Of a stretch of DNA of 64,000 nucleotides, positions 56,311 to 64,000 are shown in pieces. Under the pieces are notes generated by a model, which did no database searches, was not told the origin of the DNA, and saw only the letters and a program-made list of their open reading frames with translations. The first letter of the stretch is position 1. Every line of letters starts with the position of its first letter. The DNA is taken from assembly GCA_037367405.1 (NCBI GenBank), contig JAZKJV010006930.1, positions 124,001-188,000 of the forward strand. Reading direction: 5' to 3'. Made by a program: the position numbers and the translations under genes. This DNA comes from Ottelia alismoides (Eukaryota; Streptophyta; Magnoliopsida; Alismatales; Hydrocharitaceae).

Positions 56311-58330
56311 ATGATGGGAAGGAGTTCCCTTAAGCTACCTCTGGTATCACCACTTTCGAGCAATCCTCTCCATTCATCTAGGGTGGCTTTAGATAGATCA
56401 AACTCGCTCCCTGAACCCAAGTTTGCTACCACACTATTCCCCCTCGTCCACCCTTTAACCATCCCAAGGTGCTAGAGGAGAGGCCAACATAGTTATTTGT
56501 TCACTTGACAACACCTAAGTTGGGGTCTTTTTCCTTTGCAGAGACGCAAGAGATGACCAGCAATGAGAACAAAACCGATAAGCAGCTGCAGACTTCTTCC
56601 TATGTTTTGGATCATGCTTCCATCACGACGACCCTGTTTGATTCCCTAGAGACCATGCGGCACCAGATCAGGGATCATGGAGCTTTTATGGTCGAGGTGA
56701 GACAAGAGCTAATGTAGATGCAAGATGGCAGAGATAAACCGTAGAGACCAGTCGGTAGAGAGATACCATGCCAAGAGGGCAGACCCAGACACCCGAATGA
56801 TCAACATGAGCCAGCGAGACAATGACGGATGATGAGGAAGTTGCACAAACTTCGGTGCAACCCTCACACATAGATGGATCCAGCTGCCAGAGATCCTGGA
56901 CGACTTCAAGCTCTGCTCCTAGACCATTCAATTGTTGCCCAAGTTCCATGGGTAGCCATCGAGGAGCCGCACCTCCATATGCAGGAATTTGAGATGATCT
57001 ATAGCACTGTCCACGATAGGTTTGTGGACGAGGACACGATCAAGATGATTACCTTCCCATTTTCCCTAGTTGACAGAGCAATCTACTGGCTGAAGCATTT
57101 GAGGATGTATGTCATTACCTGGGAGCAGCTCCGCATCGAGTACGTGAACAAGTACTATCCACTCGGTCGGGACAATGCAGCGCGAGCTATGATCAACAAT
57201 TTCACTATGATCCCAAACGAGAAGTTCTATGAGGATTGGGATCGATTCAGAGAGCCCATCAACTGATGTCCACATCACGAGATATCCGAGCCCAACCTTG
57301 TTTGTGGGCTGACATCGGAGCTGCAGGGGCTAGTGAATGCCTCGTGTGGAGGGTCCTATTTTGTCAAGGACGAGGACCAGGTCGGGGCCATCTATGAGAA
57401 GATAGCAGAGAACTATACTGTGATGTCCCAGACCTGAGTGTACACTCAAGAGAATCCCCTCCCACAGGTCGTTTCCTATCAACAGATCGTATGTTTCGAT
57501 GTTGGTCCTTCTACTTCATCAGTAGTAGCCAAGTCTTCAACTGCCTACATGGGCATCATCAGTGAGAAGTTGGACTGTATCGATATTATTGAAAAGAAGT
57601 AGTGCCAGGTCTTTAACTGGATTAATCATTTGGCACAGGCATTGAGTGGCATGAAGACTCAGATCATGTTTCTCTAGGAGGCATAGATGGCTTCTCAGCA
57701 CCATCTCAGGTCATGGGTTGATCTAGGGAGCATCTCCAGCCAACCATCTACCTCGTACCGCTAGGTCTACCACATCCAGTCAGAGCCGGTTTAGAATCTC
57801 TAGCACTACCAGCAACCACCACCATCTCTAGACATTCAGATGGTGGTTTACCTGTCATATCAACCCTTGGAAGATCTTCCACCTCCACATCTTGAGCATG
57901 AACCATTGATGGAAGTCAATGGGATCTGGTACTCCCATTACCAACCTCAGATCAGGATTTGTTGTGACCATACCGGATTTAGATGGTCTACTTAAGGCAC
58001 CTCTTCCCAGTAACAACCTCCAGCTCGTGCAGGGTAGAGCAACCAATAGTAGCCCCATCACTCCCAGCAGTAGTACCACCAGCAGCAGGGTCCTCGTCCC
58101 TATCATCAGGGACAACAGTGGAGGTAGCAGTATCAACCTCAGCAGTATTCCTAGCCTCCTCCTTACTACCAGCAACACCAACAACAGTCTCAGCCTCATT
58201 TCCAGCGAGGCAACCTGTCTGGTTCTCATGCACCTATTTATGAGAACCCATCCCTTGATGACTTTGCTTGCTTACTATCTGTCAAGATGGCATCCTTTTG
58301 GTGAGAGATGGATGAGTTTCGATAGTAAGT
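56311..58330 (+). pseudogene. Ath-6 gag
   Basis: The start MMGRSSLKLPL is shared with Ath-2, so the ATG at 56311 is chosen over the earlier one at 56254. Capsid core (56874-57266): EPHLHMQEFEMIYSTVHDRF, ITFPFSLVDRAIYWLKHL, WEQLRIEYVNKYYPLGRDNA and EDWDRFREPIN. After a stop at 57264 it continues CPHHEISEPNLVCGL and LVNASCGGSYF. Then comes a Gln/Pro/Tyr-rich tail with several stops. Near 58230-58320 is ENPSLDDFACLLSVKMASF, a conserved end of the family Gag. The minus-strand frame 57855-58229 is a shadow. Confidence 0.83.
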
Positions 58331-59165
58331 GAGGGAGATTATCAAGGGAAAGGCTGCCATACCAATTCAGATTAAACCAGACCCGAACAATATGAAGAGG
58401 AAATTCGAGCAGGTAAAGTGTATAGAGACTACTACTCCTAGTGATGTTTTACATGATACTTCTTCCACTCTGTTTGATGTTGATTTTGTGACACTTAGGA
58501 GTTGTAGGATGCCAGCCGATGGTGACTCGTCTGAGCGATGTCCCCTTGCAGATTTCAAGGTGCTAGACGAGGATCGAAGCAGTGCTGATGCCGCTCATGA
58601 TGATGATGATGGTGGTGCTGAAGACAACAAGGATGATGATCCAGCTGATGGTACTGAAGCCGTCATGATTTCAGTTTCAAACAATGGTGTTGATACCACC
58701 ATTACACTAGATGCTTGGCCAACGTACGTTGCTGATGCCGCAAAGGTAGATGCTGTGGGTGGTACTGATGCCACCATCTTTCATTCAGTTGTGCTAACTC
58801 ATTCTGTATATCAAGATAGTTATAGAAAAACACAAAAAATAAGAAAAATATGAATAAAGGAAAGTTTTTTGTATCTTTTGTAAGTCCATCTACACAACAA
58901 GATGATTAGTGTATGGATTTTAGCACATTGCATGGACAGGAACCTATTTTTGACCTGCATCTTTCTAGCGAGTGTCCATCCATACCCTTCCCTCAAGCAC
59001 TCCGCTTAGTAAAGAGGATCCAAAAAGAAAATCTAAAAAAGAAACACCAGCTAGAGTTCAGTGAGTAGATGATTGATAGATTCTAGATACAGCCGACTCT
59101 ACATGAGGCACTGGAACACATCCCCCTTTTCTAGAAGAACTTGAGGGAGAATACTACCATCCACA
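58329..59165 (+). pseudogene. Ath-6 gag-protease linker
   Basis: An open frame of 174 codons (58329-58853), very acidic in the middle (DDDDGGAEDNKDDD). Then after a break comes CPSIPFPQALRLVKRIQKEN (about 58970), the segment that precedes protease and matches QIPFPDAL in Ath-2 and NIPFPEAI in Ath-3. The acidic frame has no recognised domain; it may be a linker or partly expanded low-complexity sequence. Confidence 0.6.
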
Positions 59166-59960
59166 GGAAGTGAAGGAACCACAATGTAGAAATCCATGTG
59201 CTTACTTGTGCCACTTGCTTCACCATTCGGAACTGATTGTCAGCCAAGAGACCCGATGCAGGAGCTCCATAAGATGTCATATCCATGAGCAGCAGTTCAA
59301 TCGTACCCTATTAGACAATGGATCTTCGATTAACCTTCTTCTGTTGCCTTACTTGACCGATTCGAGTCTGGCCCTCTTAGACAGAGCAAGACAACCCTTC
59401 AATTTGTTGATAGACCTGTCAAGAGGCCGAAAGGGTTACTAAAGTATGTAGTCGTCACAATTCTGGGCCTGAAATTCCCCGTAGAGTTTGTTGTACTAGA
59501 CATGGAGATCCTTGATCTGTGACTGATACCCCCATCATTTTAGGATGGCCTTTCTTGGCCACAACAAAGGCGATATCTGATCATGATAGCGGGAAGGTAT
59601 ACTCTCATGTCGAGGGTGAAATTGTACAAATAGAGACGATCGACAAGACCGAAGTGAGAGATGCATCATTCTCAGAGCAGACGAGTAACTCAAAGCATAT
59701 GACAGATGCAAAGCGAGACGTCCACCAGGAATGTGACTTTGTGATCACAGACGATGAACTATTTTGGGCAGACCCAGTATCAGGAGCTCTTATCACACCT
59801 ACATGCACTACAGATTCACCGATTATGGCAGATGAGAGTTCAGAGAGCACACTCATGGCACATGACACATTTGAGGCTGGTGATCGTGGTCAGGATAGTA
59901 AAGTAGATTATATCTCATGTGCTTTAGATTCAGATCCCTTGGATTCAGACATGGACTGAG
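59166..59960 (+). pseudogene. Ath-6 protease
   Basis: The frame 59170-59442 contains HIHEQQFNRTLLD followed by DNGSSINLL. The catalytic D(S/T)G has become DNG, so activity is doubtful. The frame 59519-59959 contains DTPIILGWPFLATTKAISDH (flap/ILGRPFLATA block) and continues as an Asp/Glu/Ser-rich linker. Stop near 59441. Confidence 0.82.
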
Positions 59961-60079
59961 AGGACTTTGATTACTGTTTATCTTGTCTGATTCCTTCAAG
60001 GCTGATAGCTAGGGCGGAGAGCGAGCCAGTTCAGATGACAGATACACCAGTAGGGTCGCCCTCGTCGGATTCGCAGATT

Positions 60080-61700
60080 AAGCGAGAGTTCTCACATGCA
60101 GATTTGGCAACCTTCACTCTGACATTCTAGAAGCCAGATCTGTTAGATTCCACTTGTCTAGAATTCAAGACCTTGCTGCAGAGCATGAAGTACATATTCC
60201 TTGCAAGTGATCCAGATATGTTCCCATTCATTATCTCAGCAGATTTGACTGAAGATTAAGAATCTCGTTTGATAGAGGTTCTTGAAAGGAACCATAAGGC
60301 GATTGGATGGAGTGTAAATGATCTCCAAGGTATAAGTTCGGCCCTGTGCTCTCACCACATCTATCTCGAAGAGCACGCCAAGCCATCGCGTGAGTTCCAA
60401 CGACTGTTGAACCCGAATCTTCGAGAAGTGGTCATGAAGGAAATATCAAAGTGGTGGAGCACCAACTTTATCTATCCCATCTCTGACTCCAAATGGGTTA
60501 GTCTATTACATGTGGTACCTAAGAAGATAGGTATCACTACGGTGTTGAGCGAGTCTGGAGAGGAGATAGCTACCAGAGTACCCACTTCTTGGAGGGTCTA
60601 TGTGGACTACAAATGATTGGATTAGGCCACCAAGAAGGATCATTTCTCGCTGCCATTTATTAATCATATTATCGAGAGGCTAGCTGGGAAGAGTCATTAA
60701 TGTTTCCTTGACGGGTACTCATAATACAATCAGGTGGCCATAGTGCCAGAAGATTAGGAGAAAATGACATTCACCTGTCCGTTTGGGACATATGCTTTTA
60801 GACGAATGCCCTTTGGTATATGTAATCCCCGGCTACATTCCAAAGGTGTGTGCTTTCCATCTTCTCAGACATGGTAGGTGACTGTTTAGAGGTCTTCATG
60901 GATGACTTTTCCGTCTACAGCGATGGGTCTGATGCTTGTCTTGGCTGCCTAGACCGGGTACTTCAATGCTATATAGAGGTCAACCTTATATTAACTTTGG
61001 AGAAGAGTCATTTCATGATGACTCAAGGGATGATCTTTGGACACATAATCTCCAATAGGGGCATGGAGGTCGATCCAGCCAAGGTGGATATCATCAAGAA
61101 ACTCAATCCACCATCTAATTTACGATAGTTGTGGTCGTTTCTGGGGTATGTCGATTTCTACTGATGGTTCATTCAGGACTTCAGTTGTATTGCCCGACCG
61201 CTTACTGATCTGCCGACGAAAGACATCGAGTTCATTGCAGATGATAAGTGTCTAGCATCATTTGAGACTCTCAAGGGACTAGTTGTCGAGGCTCATGTCT
61301 TCCAGCCACTCGATTGGTCTCTCCCATTCGAGATCATGACAGATGCTTTTGATTTTGCCATAGGGGTTGTGCTAGGATAGAGGAGGGATGGATTACCTTT
61401 TGTCATTCACTACGCTAGTTGGACTTTGGACGCCTCTCAGGGGAACTATACTGTGACTGAGAAGGAGATGCTAGATGTAGTCTTTGCTTTGGATAAGTAC
61501 AGATCATACATTCTTGGATTTAGAGTGACAATATTTATAGTTAACACCGCCATCTGATACGTCATGGCTAAGAAGGATGCCAAAGCCAGATTGACCAGAT
61601 GGATCTTTCTATACCAGAAGTTCGATATTGAGATTAAGGATAAATCTGGAGTCAAGAATGTGGTGGTATATCACCTCTCCCGTTTAGAGAAACTTGAGGA
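60080..61700 (+). pseudogene. Ath-6 reverse transcriptase and RNase H
   Basis: RT: LLQSMKYIFLASDPDMFP (about 60170), EVLERNHKAIGWSVNDLQGI, FQRLLNPNLREVVMKEISKW, RVPTSWRVYVDYK (60269-60616), then KKDHFSLPFINHIIERLAGK and TFTCPFGTYAFRRMPFG through stops. The catalytic FMDDFSVYS lies near 60900, and GHIISNRGMEVDPAKV follows in 60850-61128. RNase H: FEIMTDAFDFAIGVVLG, YTVTEKEMLDVVFALDKYRS, and a VMAKKDAKARLTRWIFLYQK start at 61564. Both YxDD-type Asp residues and the RNase H Asp/Glu are present. At least five in-frame stops. Confidence 0.87.
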
Positions 61701-63050
61701 TTCTGGTCAGATTGCACTTATCACTGAGACATTCCTAGGCAACGCGATCCTTTCTATCACCTCGCTTCCATGGTATGCTGACATTGTGAACTATCTTGTT
61801 GCCAAGAAAGTTCCACAAGGTTGGCCCAGACAACGACTTGAGACCTTCCTTGTGAAGGCCATGTCGTACCATTGGGAGGATCACACCCTTTATCATGAAG
61901 GGGAAATAGTGTCTGGCGTCGATGTATTCCTTTGGAGGAGCACCACAACGTCCTCACTTACTGCCACAAGTTTGAGTCAGGAGCACATCATTCTGGGAGG
62001 AGGACAACACAGAAAGTGCTCCAATTTGGCCTATGGTGGCCTACCCTCTTCAAGGATTCTAATGAATTCGTGAAGAGGTGTAATGACTGTCAGAGGATGG
62101 GCACTTGTGGACAACGTGATATGATGCCGATGTAGTCCATTCACTTCTGTGAGGTTTTTGACGCATGGGGCATCGATTTCATAGATCCATTCTCTAAGAG
62201 TCGGGGATTCTAGTACATTCTGTTTGTTGTAGATTATGTGAGTCCTTGAGTTGAGGCCATCCCCGCTCGAGCCGCAGATGCTAAGACTGTATGCAGATTT
62301 TTGAGGAAAAATACCATTTCACGGTCTGGGGTACCTAGAGTTTGGTATCATACGGGGGGACTCACTTTATCAACGACAAGGTAAGGGCCCTTACTTATGA
62401 GTTCAGTATTGAACATCGAGTTTCCACTCCATATCATTCCCAGACCAATGGTCTTGCTGATGTATCGAATAGGGAGATAAAGACTATATTGCAGAAGGTT
62501 TCCATCCATACATAAAGGATTGGTCACAACTTTTGGACTTGGTCTTGTAGGCCTATAGGACTTCCTTCAAGACACCTTTGGGTACATCTCCCTTTCGTCT
62601 CGTTTATGGCAAGTCATGCCACTTGCCTGTGGAGATCAAGCATAAGTCACTTTGGATTGTTACAAAGTTATTATTGGATCTCAAGAGTGTAGGAGATCAA
62701 AGAAAAGAAGAGTTGGCAGCCCTGAAGGAGTTGAGAGATACAACCTTTTCGAGTAGTCTACAATACAAGGATAGAGTGAAGATATGACATAATTCTCATA
62801 TCAGCCATAAATAATTTGAGCCAAATCAGAGAATGTGTGTATTTGATGCTAGGTTGAGATTATTTCCAGGGAAATTACAAAAGCAAATGGAAGGGACCGT
62901 ACTTGGTCAGAAAGGTGCACGACAACGGAAGCATCAACATATCTGAGTTGTCATCTGATTCCACCTTTCAGGTTAACGGTCAGCGCCTGAAGCCATATCT
63001 TGATCATGAACCGTTGATTGTTGACGTTGCCCCTTTTCATTTTGTATGAG
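61700..63050 (+). pseudogene. Ath-6 integrase
   Basis: Begins after the ITETFLGNAIL / LPWYADIVNYLVAKK linker. The zinc-binding part (61932-62135) has His pairs in YCHKFESGAHHSGRR and Cys in RCNDCQRMG. Core: VFDAWGIDF with the first Asp (about 62160), VVDYV, EAIPARAADAKTVCRFLRK. The second Asp segment reads as a broken VWYHTGG instead of IISDxG. HRVSTPYHSQTNGLADVSNR carries the region of the catalytic Glu (NREIK). Then TSPFRLVYGKSCHLPVEIKH (62578-62787) and, after a shift, RLRLFPGKLQKQ- and VNGQRLKPYLDHE-like ends. Broken by stops. Confidence 0.85.
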
Positions 63051-63181
63051 ATGTGGTCTTTGACTCACATCATTTGCATCTCATACCTGATTTTCACTTC
63101 TCCTTCGCAGTTGTATAGATCTAGATTGTCCATATCATACATTCTTTTTCTCTGACACCTCGTCTTCATCTTATGAGTATG

Positions 63182-63510
63182 CTATACTGAGGGTGTGCTT
63201 TACCCTATGTATAGGGGGGTATCAGACATTGATTATTTATTTGATTCTTTTTACCTCTATTTTGCTGCCTATACTTAGGGATATTTTACCCTAAGTATAG
63301 GGGAGGTAACACATGTACATCCTACTCCTCAGTTTTTCCCTTGTGTACAGTCTACTATTCTTAGGATTATTTGATCCTAAGTATAGGGGGGTCACCGATT
63401 TCTATCCTTTCCACATTCTTTTCACTTCCCAATACTCAACACAAGTTATATCTTCCTTTCATCGCTCTTTGATCACTCTGAGGACATCATCCGAGCTAAG
63501 TATAGGGGGG
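63182..63510 (+). repeat. Stem-loop/G-run array of Ath-6, four units
   Basis: Units: 63182-63219 (CTATACTGAGGGT ... ACCCTATGTATAGGGGGG); 63269-63306 (TATACTTAGGG, loop ATATTTTA, CCCTAAGTATAGGGGAGG); 63352-63391 (ATTCTTAGGAT ... ATCCTAAGTATAGGGGGG); and 63476-63510 (CTGAGGACAT ... GCTAAGTATAGGGGGG), the diverged last class. Spacing between starts is about 83-124 bp. The second unit has a perfect 11-bp stem. Confidence 0.88.
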
Positions 63511-64000
63511 TGTTGTATATATTGTTTATATACTTTTGCCATAACTTGTACAAAACTAAAAATCACAAAATTTTTAAATTTTTTCTTGTACATAAAACTT
63601 GTGAACTCTTTTGTAAAAAAGTTTTGTCAAAAATTTTTGTACAAATTATTTGTAAATACCTTTTGTAAACACTATTTTTGTACAAATATTTGTAAAAATG
63701 TTTTTCTTGTAAAATGTTTGTAAATATTTCTGCTATCAAAATTCTGTATATAGTATGAAATTTTTGAAAAATTATTTGAAAATAAAAGTTTGCAAAAATT
63801 GATTGGTAAATGTTTGTAAATATTTTGCAAAACCTTTTCTTCTTGCATTCAAAAATCTTTAAAAGAAGGATCTACAAATCGCAATAACAATAATATTTTC
63901 ATGTGGTCGCTACTATCACCTATTCTTTTGAACATCCAACATGTACTTATAAGAATCAAAATCCAAATATTGCAGGCACAAGAGTTCTGGAAACTTTAGT
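63511..64000 (+). other. Start of Ath-6 3' region
   Basis: AT-rich with many TTTTTGTA/TTTGTAAA words, similar in style to Ath-2 26340-26800. The open frame 63313-63723 spans array and AT-rich sequence and is not supported as a gene. It continues beyond the window. Confidence 0.5.

Larger units (their letters stand above)
51585..64000 (+). mobile_element. Ath-6: nearly full-length Athila-like element, continues past window
   Basis: Plus strand. 5' LTR 51585-54927, primer site 54930, leader, gag from 56311, protease about 59170-59960, RT and RNase H 60200-61700, integrase 61700-63050, stem-loop array 63182-63510, 3' region to the window edge. It is inserted into the RT of Ath-5. The 3' LTR is outside. 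Stops and frameshifts in every domain mean it is decayed, but no large deletion is seen. Confidence 0.85.

Noticed and set aside
57855..58229. Leu-rich 124-codon minus-strand frame
   Set aside because: Shadow of the Gln/Pro/Ser-rich gag tail of Ath-6.
63182..63510. CRISPR-like array
   Set aside because: Repeats are diverged hairpins at 80-125 bp spacing inside a eukaryotic retrotransposon, with no cas genes.
63505..63530. GGGGGGTGTTGTATATA as polypurine tract plus LTR start of Ath-6
   Set aside because: Comparison with Ath-1, Ath-2 and Ath-4 puts the LTR start at TGATGAATC, well downstream of the array.

Overview
The window looks like heterochromatic nuclear DNA of a flowering plant. It is AT-rich and I recognise no host gene, tRNA or rRNA. 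Almost everything traces to transposable elements: six copies or fragments of one Athila-like Ty3/gypsy family, decayed Ty1/copia pieces, an RTE-type LINE, a Helitron, a hAT-like element and several foldback/MITE elements. The species cannot be named from this sequence.

Layout, 1-7.4 kb: a foldback element (141-1100), a hAT-like non-autonomous element with an 8-bp target duplication (1424-2598), Ty1/copia gag and RT relics on the minus strand (2830-4500), and an RTE LINE with endonuclease and reverse transcriptase in order but full of stops (4905-7410).

7.4-64 kb is a nest of the Athila-like family. Its LTRs are about 3.4-3.7 kb, start TGATGAATC, and are followed by a degenerate tRNA-Asp-type primer site. 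Ath-1 (minus, 7430-17078) has its 3' LTR split by a 4.4-kb Helitron (8881-13319), which itself carries a foldback element. Ath-2 (plus, 17079-31435) keeps a nearly open gag and a protease but has lost RT, RNase H and integrase; a copia-type LTR sits between gag and protease. Ath-3 (minus, 31436-35036 plus 43089-50524) is split by Ath-4 (minus, 35037-43088). Ath-5 (plus, 50525-51584) is a protease/RT fragment cut by Ath-6 (plus, 51585 to the window end), the most complete copy: LTR, primer site, leader, gag, protease, RT, RNase H, integrase and the start of the 3' region. Every pol is broken by stops and frameshifts, so none looks able to move by itself.

The most unusual structure is an ordered array of four to five stem-loops, each ending in a G-run (TACTTAGG ... 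CCTAAGTATAGGGGGG), between integrase and the 3' region. It occurs in Ath-2, Ath-3, Ath-4 and Ath-6, and the stems show paired changes. Downstream lies a 3' region with a short open frame in the env position that is shared by Ath-2 and Ath-3, with a trace in Ath-1.
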